Assembly: GCA_963848675.1 (NCBI GenBank)
Contig: CAWKEY010000036.1
Span: 1 to 64,000, forward strand
Source: CAWKEY01 sp963848675
GTDB taxonomy: Bacteria > Pseudomonadota > Gammaproteobacteria > Methylococcales > Methylomonadaceae
DNA length: 64,000 nt
Reading direction: 5' to 3'
Part shown: positions 9,452-17,846 of the stretch, one piece after another
Layout: each line of letters begins with the position of its first letter
How positions within the stretch are numbered: position 1 is the first letter of the stretch
Position numbers and translations under genes: made by a program
The notes under the pieces: generated by a model
The model's database searches: none
What the model saw: the letters and a program-made list of their open reading frames with translations, nothing else
Told to the model about the DNA's origin: nothing

Positions 9452-9462
9452 GGGTCAGACTC
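9452..9462 (+). repeat. Third copy of GGGTCAGACTC, upstream of RAYT
   Basis: This 11-bp sequence also occurs at 4012-4022 and 8096-8106. It lies 64 bp before the RAYT start codon. From memory, similar GGGGTCAGAC-type strings often border RAYT genes, so this may be the native RAYT-side copy, with the two IS4 elements using it as target. Confidence 0.65.
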
Positions 9463-9526
9463 GATTGATTTTTGATTAAAAACCCTCTGAGCTTTCAGTT
9501 TGATACTTTCTCTCAGTCTTAAACAC

Positions 9527-10153
9527 ATGGCTCGCCTCCCTAGAATGGTCATTCACGGCCAACCGCAACATATCATCGTTCGCGGTAACAATCGTTCCGA
9601 GATTTTCTGTTGCGAAATGGATTACCGCTTTTATCTTGAAAAGCTCCTGGCGGCCTGCAAAAAACATGACTGCCAGGTGCATGCCTATGTGCTGATGACA
9701 CCTTTTTCCGAAACTGGCCTGAGCAAATCGCTGCAAATGCTGGGGCGTTATTATGTGCAATACTTCAATTCCTGTTATCGGCGCACCGGCACGCTTTGGG
9801 AAGGCCGTTACAAGGCGACACTGATCGACAGCGAATCGTACTTGCTGGCCTGCATGCGCTATATTGAGCTAAATCCGGTGCGTGCCGGCATGGTGAACGA
9901 TCCGGGCGAGTATCCGTGGTCGAGTTATCGTTTTAATGCGCTGGGACAAACCGATGAGTTAGTTACCCCTCATTTTGAATTTCAGCGTTTGGGGACTGAC
10001 GACGGTGCGCGTCAGGCAGCTTATAGAGTGCTGTTTAATCGGTCGATTTCTGAAGCCCAGATAATCGAAATCAGGGCTGCGACAGGAAGTCGGCTCGCTA
10101 TAAAACCACTCAGTCAAGAGCTTAAGCGTGTGCTAAACTCACTTGCGCAATAA
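9527..10153 (+). CDS. REP-associated tyrosine transposase (RAYT), HUH motif deleted
   Basis: A Y1-transposase-domain protein of 208 residues. RAYTs cut and move short REP-type palindromes using a catalytic Tyr and a metal-binding HUH pair. The family outline is clear: MARLPRMVIHGQPQHIIVRGNN, then YVQYFNSCYRRTGTLWEGRYKA with the candidate Tyr, then YIELNPVRAGMV and YPWSSYR. The usual stretch HAYVLMTNHVHLLxTP is here reduced to HAYVLMTPFSE, so about eight residues including the HUH histidines are missing in frame (around 9694-9700). The protein is probably catalytically dead. I chose the start at 9527 by family alignment. Confidence 0.88.
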   Translation: MARLPRMVIHGQPQHIIVRGNNRSEIFCCEMDYRFYLEKLLAACKKHDCQVHAYVLMTPFSETGLSKSLQMLGRYYVQYFNSCYRRTGTLWEGRYKATLIDSESYLLACMRYIELNPVRAGMVNDPGEYPWSSYRFNALGQTDELVTPHFEFQRLGTDDGARQAAYRVLFNRSISEAQIIEIRAATGSRLAIKPLSQELKRVLNSLAQ

Positions 10154-10191
10154 GGCATTGTTTACCGCATTTACTATTAAGGAGAGGCATC

Positions 10192-10731
10192 GTGTCCATT
10201 AGTAAGAAAGTTTTACCCGTATTGATTTTCTCCGCACTCGCATTGATCTTTACCGGTACCCTACCGAAAACAGCATCCGCTAATTTCCTGCCTTCGGCCG
10301 GTTCTTTAGAGTTGATTAAGTCTGGCTGTCAATCCGCACCAGACCAGCACCAGGAACTTATCCAGTTAAAAAATGCAATTGCCGCAGCCGAGACTGTTAA
10401 TCAGGCCCGGGCACTGGCGCTTGCACCCACAGAAGGAGCCATCGACGCACTTAAGAATGCGCGCACCCTCATGCCATTCAGCGATGATCTGGGTATTGCA
10501 GAAAAGCGGCTTAGCGAGGCCCGCTCACGTATTCTGGTGGCATCCTCACAGGAACAAGTTGCCGATGAATTCTCCGGCATGATGCTCGCCGGGCTTGATG
10601 ATGACAGAGCCGCGCATGTTAGCATCGGCAATACGGGTTGCAATTACTCATCAGGCGAGGTCATCGCCATCGTGGTCGGCTTGATTCTGGGAATCATCCC
10701 TGGTCTAATTTTACTTATCGTGCTGTGCTGA
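10192..10731 (+). CDS. Hypothetical secreted or membrane-anchored protein
   Basis: A 179-residue protein starting at GTG behind a strong AAGGAGAGG ribosome-binding site. A signal peptide (KKVLPVLIFSALALIF, likely cut after TASA) leads into a helical, Ala/Leu-rich middle region (about residues 50-125) with conserved-looking QALALAPTE and ARSRIL stretches. A C-terminal membrane segment follows (VIAIVVGLILGIIPGLILLIVL). Two cysteines, in the mature N-terminal part (SGCQS) and near the end (NTGCNYS), could pair. I do not recognise the family. It may be a periplasmic protein tethered to the inner membrane. Confidence 0.7.
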   Translation: MSISKKVLPVLIFSALALIFTGTLPKTASANFLPSAGSLELIKSGCQSAPDQHQELIQLKNAIAAAETVNQARALALAPTEGAIDALKNARTLMPFSDDLGIAEKRLSEARSRILVASSQEQVADEFSGMMLAGLDDDRAAHVSIGNTGCNYSSGEVIAIVVGLILGIIPGLILLIVLC

Positions 10732-11118
10732 TGAATCCATAAGGGTCGAAACACTCCCCGAGGTACTGGCATTCCCATACTCACAAGTTCGTCATTCCGG
10801 CAGGATAGTTTTAAACTTGCCATCCATGCCGCCAGATACCCGCTTCCCGTCGGGTATCACAACATGAGCTTTAGCTCATAACCGCACGACGAAAGCTCAT
10901 CAAACATTGTATCCATCGGCTGGGCAAGCGATTCCAACAAATCGATAGTGTTGTTCCGCCTGCGCTAACTCTGTATAGCCTGACGGCAAGGCTTGGATGG
11001 ACGCTGGGTTTTAACTGAGACCACGGTGCTCCTATGATGGAAACTGGTCTGTTAAATTACGGCTATTGCGTTTCAAAAATTCAACGGTACACTCATCCAA
11101 GGTAACTTCAACAGGGTA
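10732..11118. other. Intergenic region with small hairpins, no gene seen
   Basis: Two short hairpins are visible: GATACCCG/CGGGTATC (10835-10842 and 10851-10858) and ATGAGC/GCTCAT (10864-10869 and 10874-10879). Neither is followed by a convincing T tract. No coding frame here resembles a protein. The promoter for the glutathione peroxidase gene should lie at the right-hand end. Confidence 0.4.
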
Positions 11119-11676
11119 ATGACCATGGTTTATCGTCTGTCTTCAGTGCTGCTGTTTTTCTTAATGTTCACGGTTTTGTCAGCTTCTTTCGCAGGCGAAT
11201 GTCCCGATTATTTAAATCAAACCGTCAAAAAATTAAATTCCGAAAAAACCTTAAATATCTGCGAAGCTTACGCAGGCAAAGCTCTGTTGATTGTTAACAC
11301 GGCCAGCTACTGTGGTTATACCCCCCAATTTGGCGGACTTGAAAAACTTCACCAGCAATACAAGGATCAGGGTTTGGTGGTGCTGGGTTTTGCCAGCAAT
11401 GATTTCAATCAGGAAGGCAAAAATGACAAGGAAATTGCCAATGTTTGCTATATCAATTACGGCGTCACCTTTGACATGTTTGCGCCGATTGCGGTGACCG
11501 GCCCCGATGCCCATCCCTTATTCAAAGCCCTGGCGGCGCAGTCAAGCGCGCCAGGCTGGAACTTTAATAAGTATTTGGTCAACGCAGACGGCAAGGTAGT
11601 CGAACACTTCGACAGTCAGGTAAGCCCCGATTCGACAGCCATGAAGCAGGCCATTGGACACGTTTTAAAACCTTGA
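11119..11676 (+). CDS. Glutathione peroxidase, exported
   Basis: A thioredoxin-fold peroxidase of 185 residues that reduces hydroperoxides using a catalytic cysteine. The active-site segment is NTASYCGYTPQFGGLE, with Cys65 in place of the selenocysteine of animal enzymes. GFASNDFNQEG and PGWNFNKYLV match the other conserved blocks carrying Gln and Trp of the catalytic site. An N-terminal signal peptide (LSSVLLFFLMFTVLSASFA) predicts periplasmic export, whereas the common bacterial enzyme BtuE lacks a classical signal. The start could be the ATG at 11119 or at 11125. Confidence 0.9.
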   Translation: MTMVYRLSSVLLFFLMFTVLSASFAGECPDYLNQTVKKLNSEKTLNICEAYAGKALLIVNTASYCGYTPQFGGLEKLHQQYKDQGLVVLGFASNDFNQEGKNDKEIANVCYINYGVTFDMFAPIAVTGPDAHPLFKALAAQSSAPGWNFNKYLVNADGKVVEHFDSQVSPDSTAMKQAIGHVLKP

Positions 11677-11832
11677 ATAGTTAATCAAAAACGCAGTATC
11701 GGGCAGAAAATCAATGCCCCCATCTGTCAGTGCGAATATAGCCGCAACTGTTTGTAAGCAGATTTAATGGGTTCATCCTGGCGATAACGTAAAAAATCCT
11801 GCAACTATTTCAGCAGTGTCCGGGAACGCCGG

Positions 11833-11877
11833 GCCCCGGCTCGGCGTATTTACTGTTGGCTTTTGCCGAGCCGGGGC
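11833..11877. repeat. Long GC-rich inverted repeat between gpx and SDR
   Basis: GCCCCGGCTCGGC (11833-11845) is perfectly complementary to 11865-11877 across a 19-nt loop. It lies about 155 bp beyond the peroxidase stop and just past the convergent SDR stop. It could be a bidirectional terminator without a clear T tract, or a REP-type palindrome. Confidence 0.55.
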
Positions 11878-11930
11878 TGGACGTCCCCAGGTTTATGCCT
11901 CAGCACTAGGCGGAAAAATTACGAAATCCT

Positions 11931-12666
11931 TTACCCTTTGGTTCGAAGCGTAGAGCGGCCGCCATCGACACTGATAATTTGCCCGGTGATCCAGTCGGCT
12001 TCCGGCGACAACAAGAAAGCCGCAAGCGCGGCAATATCCTCGGGTTTTCCAAGGCGTTGCAATGCATGAAGCTCGGCGATGCCGGCGGCAACGCGCTCGT
12101 CGGCGAGTATTGCTGAAGCCAGCGGTGTTCGGGTGAGAGAGGGCGCAACGGCATTAACGCGTATTTTAGGCGCCAGTTCAGCCGCGAGTGAAAGCGTCAA
12201 CCCGGATACGGCGCCCTTTGCCATGCCCAGCGAGGCATGAAATGAAAAACCCTGTAAAGCCGCCACGCTCGAAAAAAATACGACCGAAGCGGCCCCCCCG
12301 GGGCTCTTTTTTAGCGCCGCCGATGCAGCTTGTACAGCCAGTGCCGCGCCCATCGCATTAACCCGAAAATCGTTCAAAAAATCGGCTTCTGTAAGGCGCT
12401 GAAGACTGCGCACATTTATGGTTCCCACCGCATAGACCAGACCGTCAATCGCTGAGTCGACATCATTGACAACCCGGGAAAAAAGGCCGCTGTCATTGAC
12501 ATCACCAATGCTATCTATAGCCGGCCTTCAATTCTTCAGCAGACGCAGCCAGTTTTTCTTCGTCACGACCTACCAGGTGCAGCTCATAGCCTCGTTCAAC
12601 AAGAATATGGCCAATAGCCGAACCAATAGCACCATAACCACCATAGATTAAAACTTTACGTATCAT
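11931..12666 (-). pseudogene. Short-chain dehydrogenase/reductase, frameshifted
   Basis: The N-terminal part begins at 12666 with MIRKVLIYGGYGAIGSAIG, the Rossmann TGxxxGxG-type cofactor site, and runs to EELKAGYR. The frame then stops. One base over, the sequence continues DSIGDVNDSGLFSRVVNDVD into the rest of an SDR: a Ser in VVFFSSVAALQGF, a motif where the usual Tyr-x-x-x-Lys reads FHASLGMAKGA (His-Ala-Ser before the Lys, no Tyr), then LRVNAVAP-like and ITGQIISVDGG. The frame change is one nucleotide near 12515-12525. Combined length is about 245 residues, normal for the family. It may be a real pseudogene or an indel error; the atypical active-site Tyr position also argues for decay or a non-catalytic role. 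Confidence 0.75.
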
Positions 12667-12773
12667 AAAAACGGTACCTGAAGTATAAGAAAGTAAACCG
12701 GAAAGCCCACACTCAAGCCGTGTTAAGTGTGTCAGTGGCATCGAGTCATGAAAAGAATTCATTAGGAGTAAAA

Positions 12774-13331
12774 TTAACCCCCCGTTTTCTCGAATAATTT
12801 CAGGCTTTTCAGTTTTTCGAAAAGCTTGTGTATCAAAAGCCCGGGCCTGGAAAAACGCTTGCTGAACCATGCTTTCACTAACTTGATTTGAGCAGTGACT
12901 CTTCGATAAATAGCGCTCGTCTTGATCCAGTCAATGCTTGCTATTACAACATCATAGGCCTGCCTGAACCAGCCGAATGTGATGAGTTTTTCTTTTGATA
13001 CGCGGAACAGCCAAAAAGTGAATGCTGCAAGGGGAATTTTTCCTGCATACAGCATGGTTCCAGTGATTACTTTGCCTGTGGCGATTAGCTTTAGTGCAAA
13101 AATACCCAGCAATTCCACCTGGGTAAATAAAGCTAAAAAAAGCACCAGTAAAGCATGGCGATTGAGCTTATAAAGCGAAGCCTCAGCTTTTTGGAGAATT
13201 TTGAGGCTATGAATAAAAGCGTAAATCGGCTCGGCGATGTTTTCCCAAACCAACTCTTCCAGAACGATATAAACGGTCACCAACAAACCTAAAAAAATAT
13301 CGGTGATTTTTGCGATGATTTTTTTAAACAT
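12774..13331 (-). CDS. Hypothetical inner-membrane protein
   Basis: About 185 residues from the ATG at 13331 (MFKKIIAKITD), which has GAGAG upstream. An in-frame extension to 13421 lacks such a site. Three hydrophobic segments are visible (IFLGLLVTVYIVLEELVW, LLVLFLALFTQVELLGIFAL and LYAGKIPLAAFTFWLF). A basic tail follows (VKAWFSKRFSRPGLLIHKLFEKLKSL). No enzymatic motif is seen and I do not recognise the family. It is divergent from the P-type ATPase gene. Confidence 0.7.
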   Translation of the reverse strand: MFKKIIAKITDIFLGLLVTVYIVLEELVWENIAEPIYAFIHSLKILQKAEASLYKLNRHALLVLFLALFTQVELLGIFALKLIATGKVITGTMLYAGKIPLAAFTFWLFRVSKEKLITFGWFRQAYDVVIASIDWIKTSAIYRRVTAQIKLVKAWFSKRFSRPGLLIHKLFEKLKSLKLFEKTGG

Positions 13332-13759
13332 AATCAAGCTCTCAAAGAAGTGGTCGGCAGATGGCATTGTATAGCAGGCAGGCTTGAGGCAGTCATGAGA
13401 GTTACATTTTATATCGTCCATTGTCTGCGTGTCTTTGCAGCAATGCCGATGTCATTGGCTTTATGTCCAACTTCGACCCTGCGCCGCTGCAATATCAAAG
13501 GAAACCAGCACACCATTCGCGATGTCACTTAATTGCCTTCCAAAGCGGATTTATATGCTCTGCGTTGAACTGGTCAACTAAATTAATTGCCTGGCATAGT
13601 ATTTTTTAGCGCAGATTATTACCGTGGGTAAAGCGATGCGGATTTTGGTTAGGGGTAGCAGGTGTTCCAATACCCTTTCGCGCCGGGCTTTGCGGGGGCA
13701 AGATGTCAAAACCAATTTTTTCATAACATTTGAAACCGCCATTTTTTAAGGAAAATGCT
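13332..13759. other. Divergent intergenic region, no gene seen
   Basis: This 428-bp gap separates the hypothetical membrane protein (minus strand) from the P-type ATPase (plus strand). Short open frames exist but have no recognisable composition or motif. Promoters for both genes are expected here; I could not single out convincing -35/-10 boxes. Confidence 0.35.
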
Positions 13760-16645
13760 ATGAACGACAACACATTCCAAACCTCTGTAGACAGTCAATT
13801 AAGCGAGTTCACTGGGTATGTTGCAAACTTGCCTCCGGCGCTTCTGATACTGGTGGCGCTGATAGTTGTTGGCCTGCTTGGGGCTGTGCTTGCCTTTAAA
13901 ATTTTTAAAAATCGCGCCGATCAAATTCGGCAAGCCGCTGCAGACCAACAGGCCTCGGACGTGAACAAAAACTGGCATGCGCTCAAGCCGGAAGACACTC
14001 TGAGCGAACTCAATACCCCGCCAGGGCAAGGCCTGAGCGCAGACGAAATAGAGCGCCGCCGGGCGCAATACGGACTTAATCAGCTGCCACAAAGTAAATC
14101 CAGAGGCCCGTTACTGCGGTTTATTGCGCAGTTTCACAATCTGCTGATTTATGTCTTGCTGGGCACCGCCGTCATTACCGCATTGCTTGGCCACTGGGTC
14201 GATACCATCGTCATTCTGGGTGTGGTCCTGATCAACTCGGTGATCGGTTTTGTGCAGGAAGGCAAGGCCGAGGATGCGCTGGCGGCGATCCGCGATATGC
14301 TGTCCTCCCAGGCCATGGTCATCAGAAACGGAAAACGGCTGACGATTCCCGCCGAAGAACTGGTACCGGGTGATATTGTCTTGCTGCAATCGGGCGATAA
14401 AGCCCCGGCCGATATGCGTTTGCTGAGCATAAAAAATCTGCAACTCCAGGAAGCGGCGCTGACCGGTGAATCGGTGCCGGTAGCCAAGAGCATCGAGGCC
14501 GTTGCCCAGGATGCGGTGATCGGCGATCGTCTGTGCATGGCCTATTCCGGCACGCTGGTGACTGCCGGTACCGGCAGCGGCGTCGTTGTCGCGACCGGCG
14601 CCAGCACCGAAATCGGCCATATCAGCACCATGGTCTCGAAGGTTGAAACGCTTACCACGCCATTGCTGCGGCAAATGGCGGTATTCGCCCGCTGGATTAC
14701 TGCCGCTGTCTTATCGTTATCCGGCCTGATTTTTGTATTCGGCATTTATGTACGCAACAACCCGCCGGTAGAAATGTTTATGACCGTGGTCGGTCTTGCT
14801 GTCGCCGGTATTCCCGAAGGTCTGCCGGCTATCTTGACGGTTACCTTAGCCATCGGCGTGCAAAGCCTCGCGGCCCGTCACGCGATTATCAGGCGTTTGC
14901 CGGTGGTTGAAACGCTGGGTGCGGTTAGCGTGATCTGCTCGGACAAAACCGGCACTTTAACGCGCAACGAAATGACGGTGCGCGCCATGGTAACTGCAAA
15001 CGAACACTTTGAGGTCACCGGCACCGGTTACGATCCCGAGGGCAATTTCACTAAAGACAATGCGGATATCCGTGTTGAGGATGAAGCGGTTTTATCGCTG
15101 GCGTTGCGTGCGGCGATGGCCTGCAACGATTCCTCCATTGAACAGCGCGCTAACGAATGGCGCGTACACGGAGATCCGATGGAAGCGGCTCTGCTGATTG
15201 CCGCCATGAAAGGCGGGCTCAACGTCCACGAAACAGAAAAGACCAGCCCACGCATCGATGTGATTCCGTTTGAGTCCGAACACAAATACATGGCGGTCTT
15301 ACATCATACTCACGAAGGCGACGCCATGATTTTTCTCAAGGGTGCGCCGGAGAAAATACTGCAAATCTGTACTCATCAGCGCAGCCTGAACGGCGATGTA
15401 GCCATCAATCCCGGTTATTGGCACGGCGAAATTGAGCATCTGGCACAGCAAGGTCAGCGCGTACTTGGGATTGCTTGTAAAACCGTGGCGCGGGAACTGC
15501 ACGAATTAACGCCCGCCGAATTGAATCAGGGCATGGTGCTGCTGGGTCTATTCGGCCTGATTGACCCGCCGCGCGATGAAGCGATTGCCGCCGTCAAGGA
15601 ATGCCAGGCAGCCGGGATTCGAGTGAAAATGATTACCGGCGACCATAGCGTAACGGCCTGCAGCATTGCCGCACAATTGCACTTGCTGAATTCAAAAGAG
15701 GCCATTACCGGCCAGGATATTGATCAAATCAGCGATGACGAACTGCAGCGCAGGGTACAGGATGTCGATGTCTACGCCAGGGTCAGTCCGGAGCACAAGC
15801 TGCGCTTGGTCAGCCTGTTGCAAGAGCAGGGCGCCATTGTGGCGATGACCGGCGATGGCGTTAATGATGCCCCGGCACTGAGACGCGCCGATGTCGGTAT
15901 TGCCATGGGCCAAAAGGGCACCGAGGCCGCCAAGGAGGCTTCGGAAATGGTCATTACCGACGATAATTTCGCCTCCATTGTACATGCCGTAAAAGAAGGC
16001 CGCACCGTTTACGAAAACCTGAAAAAAGCCATTGTCTTTTTGTTGCCGGTCAACGGCGGCGAATCCATGAGTCTGGTCGCTGCGATCGCATTCGGCGTTA
16101 CGTTGCCAATTACGCCGCTGCAAATCCTCTGGGTGAACATGGTCAGCTCGGTTGGGCTGGCGATGGCGCTGGCGTTCGACCCTGCCGAACCGGACAGCAT
16201 GAGGCGTCCGCCGCGGACGGCTAACGAAGCGATTCTCTCCGGATTTTTGTTATGGCGCATAGCTCTGGTCTCCGTGCTGTTTGCGGCGGGCGTATACGGC
16301 ATTTTCAGCTGGAGTCAGCAGCACGGCTCCAGCCTTGAAGAAGCCCGCACCTATGCGGTTAACACCCTGGTAACCATGGAGGTTTTTTATTTGCTCAGTG
16401 TTCGATATCTTCGTGTATCTGCAGTTAATATCAGGCGCCTGTTCAATACCCGCGCGGTGATCATCGCCATTGGCGTTGTTGTTGTCTTACAGCTGATATT
16501 TACCTACGCACCGTTTATGGAAGAATTTTTTCAAACGCGTCCGGTTGATTTAACCCATGGCCTGGAAATTATCGGCATTGGTTTGACTTTATTTTTTATT
16601 TTGGAAATTGAAAAACTGTTCAGGCGAAAATTTTTACCCAAATAA
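13760..16645 (+). CDS. P-type cation-transporting ATPase (P2-like) with N-terminal membrane anchor
   Basis: A 961-residue ion pump of the Ca2+/Na+-ATPase-like group. The actuator loop has LTGESVPV, the phosphorylation site is SDKTGTLTRNEM with Asp395, and the hinge has TGDGVNDAPALRRADVGIAMG. The transmembrane helix 4 motif VAGIPEGLPA and a C-terminal cation-ATPase domain with about six helices are present. Family members usually begin with the cytosolic cation-ATPase N domain. Here that domain (GLSADEIERRRAQYGLNQLP) is preceded by about 90 residues including one clear membrane span (ALLILVALIVVGLLGAVLAF). The ATG at 13760 follows AAGGA. The transported ion cannot be decided from the sequence alone. 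Confidence 0.9.
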   Translation: MNDNTFQTSVDSQLSEFTGYVANLPPALLILVALIVVGLLGAVLAFKIFKNRADQIRQAAADQQASDVNKNWHALKPEDTLSELNTPPGQGLSADEIERRRAQYGLNQLPQSKSRGPLLRFIAQFHNLLIYVLLGTAVITALLGHWVDTIVILGVVLINSVIGFVQEGKAEDALAAIRDMLSSQAMVIRNGKRLTIPAEELVPGDIVLLQSGDKAPADMRLLSIKNLQLQEAALTGESVPVAKSIEAVAQDAVIGDRLCMAYSGTLVTAGTGSGVVVATGASTEIGHISTMVSKVETLTTPLLRQMAVFARWITAAVLSLSGLIFVFGIYVRNNPPVEMFMTVVGLAVAGIPEGLPAILTVTLAIGVQSLAARHAIIRRLPVVETLGAVSVICSDKTGTLTRNEMTVRAMVTANEHFEVTGTGYDPEGNFTKDNADIRVEDEAVLSLALRAAMACNDSSIEQRANEWRVHGDPMEAALLIAAMKGGLNVHETEKTSPRIDVIPFESEHKYMAVLHHTHEGDAMIFLKGAPEKILQICTHQRSLNGDVAINPGYWHGEIEHLAQQGQRVLGIACKTVARELHELTPAELNQGMVLLGLFGLIDPPRDEAIAAVKECQAAGIRVKMITGDHSVTACSIAAQLHLLNSKEAITGQDIDQISDDELQRRVQDVDVYARVSPEHKLRLVSLLQEQGAIVAMTGDGVNDAPALRRADVGIAMGQKGTEAAKEASEMVITDDNFASIVHAVKEGRTVYENLKKAIVFLLPVNGGESMSLVAAIAFGVTLPITPLQILWVNMVSSVGLAMALAFDPAEPDSMRRPPRTANEAILSGFLLWRIALVSVLFAAGVYGIFSWSQQHGSSLEEARTYAVNTLVTMEVFYLLSVRYLRVSAVNIRRLFNTRAVIIAIGVVVVLQLIFTYAPFMEEFFQTRPVDLTHGLEIIGIGLTLFFILEIEKLFRRKFLPK

Positions 16646-16822
16646 AAGCGTTCTGCATCTGCGCAGCAATCGGAAAGGCAAGAGTTTCAATTAATAAAAA
16701 GCAGATACTCCATTGAACTTTTCGGATACCTGAAGGAATATACGTACAAGCCTTTTGAATACGCTTCGTTGCGCCTATTTTCAATCAGGCGTTTTTATTT
16801 ACTTTGGATATCGAGATCATTT

Positions 16823-17656
16823 ATGAAGACACGACACAATATCGCTCTATTACTGGCAGGTTCGTTAGCCGTAGCGACACCTTTATTTGCACAACAAGGG
16901 GCCGACGACGGTGCTGGAACCTCAGGCGCTTCTGGCAGTTCCGGTACCTCTGGTACATCCGGTACATCCGGTACATCCGGTACATCCGGTACATCCGGTA
17001 CATCCGGTACATCCGGTACATCCGGTACATCCGGTACATCCGGTACTTCCGGTACATCCGGTACATCCGGTACTTCCGGTGATAATGATGTAAGTAGAAG
17101 GGTGGTGGCAGACTTCAGCAAAAAATTATTGGTGCTGCCTTGTGTTGATGTCCGTGACTCTGATTTTGACGGCTATTACCGTGTGGCATTTTCGATAGCG
17201 GGCGATGGCAACGGCCTTGACTGGCGAGTTAAAGCTGCCGTGCCTGCCGATGGATTCAGCTGTGACGACTTCCCTGGTCAAGCAGTGTATACCGATGATG
17301 TTTTAGCGGCCAATGGCCTGCCAAGCGTCACTGAGCTAGGTACTTCTGGAACATCGGGAACATCCGGTACTTCCGGCAGTGCAAATGATCCAACTTTAAA
17401 GAATAAAGTCATGGTCAGTTTTCAAGATAACCTGCTGGTTGTTCCCTGTGTCGATGTGCGAGAATCTTTCTTTAATGGAACGTACAAGGTAGTCATGCGA
17501 AGAACTTCCGCCAGTGCTTCTGACTGGAGAGTCGTGGTTGCATCACAAACATCGAAACAATCCTGTTATGGCGATTTTTCAGAGGATTATTCAATCAATG
17601 ATGTCCTAAACAGTCATGGTTTACCGAGTGCTGATGATATAAATGCCGGCAGGTGA
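16823..17656 (+). CDS. Secreted protein with (Gly-Thr-Ser)n repeats and duplicated domain
   Basis: A 277-residue protein. A signal peptide (IALLLAGSLAVATPLFA) is followed by 18 Gly-x-Ser triplets, nearly all GTS, and then two copies of a domain of about 75 residues. Each copy has a matching core (KKLLVLPCVDVRDSDFDGYYRV and NLLVVPCVDVRESFFNGTYKV), a DWRV block, a second cysteine and a closing DVL-x-x-GLPS. A second run of four GTS triplets links the two domains. The two cysteines per domain probably pair. I do not recognise the domain. The Ser/Thr-rich repeat and the following heptosyltransferase gene make O-glycosylation plausible. Confidence 0.75.
   Translation: MKTRHNIALLLAGSLAVATPLFAQQGADDGAGTSGASGSSGTSGTSGTSGTSGTSGTSGTSGTSGTSGTSGTSGTSGTSGTSGTSGDNDVSRRVVADFSKKLLVLPCVDVRDSDFDGYYRVAFSIAGDGNGLDWRVKAAVPADGFSCDDFPGQAVYTDDVLAANGLPSVTELGTSGTSGTSGTSGSANDPTLKNKVMVSFQDNLLVVPCVDVRESFFNGTYKVVMRRTSASASDWRVVVASQTSKQSCYGDFSEDYSINDVLNSHGLPSADDINAGR
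16916..17077 (+). repeat. 9-bp tandem repeat encoding Gly-Thr-Ser
   Basis: Eighteen 9-bp units of the type GGTACATCC encode GTS, GAS and GSS triplets. The last 15 (16943-17077) all encode GTS and differ only in codon third positions. Because the unit is a multiple of three, copy-number change would alter protein length without shifting the frame. A four-unit copy lies at 17339-17374. Confidence 0.93.
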
Positions 17657-17680
17657 TGACTAGCGGCAAATTTTGGAGAG

Positions 17681-17706
17681 GGTGTCCGATTCGAAAATCG
17701 GACACC
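17681..17706 (+). terminator. Hairpin after GTS-repeat gene
   Basis: GGTGTCCGATT (17681-17691) pairs perfectly with 17696-17706 across a CGAA tetraloop, 24 bp past the stop codon. The T tract is poor (TTACTATG), so termination strength is uncertain. Confidence 0.6.
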
Positions 17707-17846
17707 TTACTATGAACAAAAGCGCCATTGTTGATCGAACCGCAAGCATGTTCATCAACAATGGCGCACATCGTAGCGTGGAGGATAACTTCTGCACCTA
17801 AAAAGCCGCCTGTTTTTAAAGGTTCCCTTTAAAAATATCTTCAATA

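Noticed and set aside
14111..14674. 187-codon minus-strand ORF inside the P-type ATPase gene
   Set aside because: Shadow frame opposite strongly conserved ATPase motifs; its translation is low-complexity and His/Gln-rich.
16916..17077. CRISPR array
   Set aside because: Repeat units are 9 bp and contiguous, with no spacers. The tract is coding.
16795..17121. Open frames on both strands across the GTS repeat
   Set aside because: They are by-products of the 9-bp repeat, giving monotone DVPDVP or RYIRYI peptides. Only the frame with a signal peptide and folded domains is credible.
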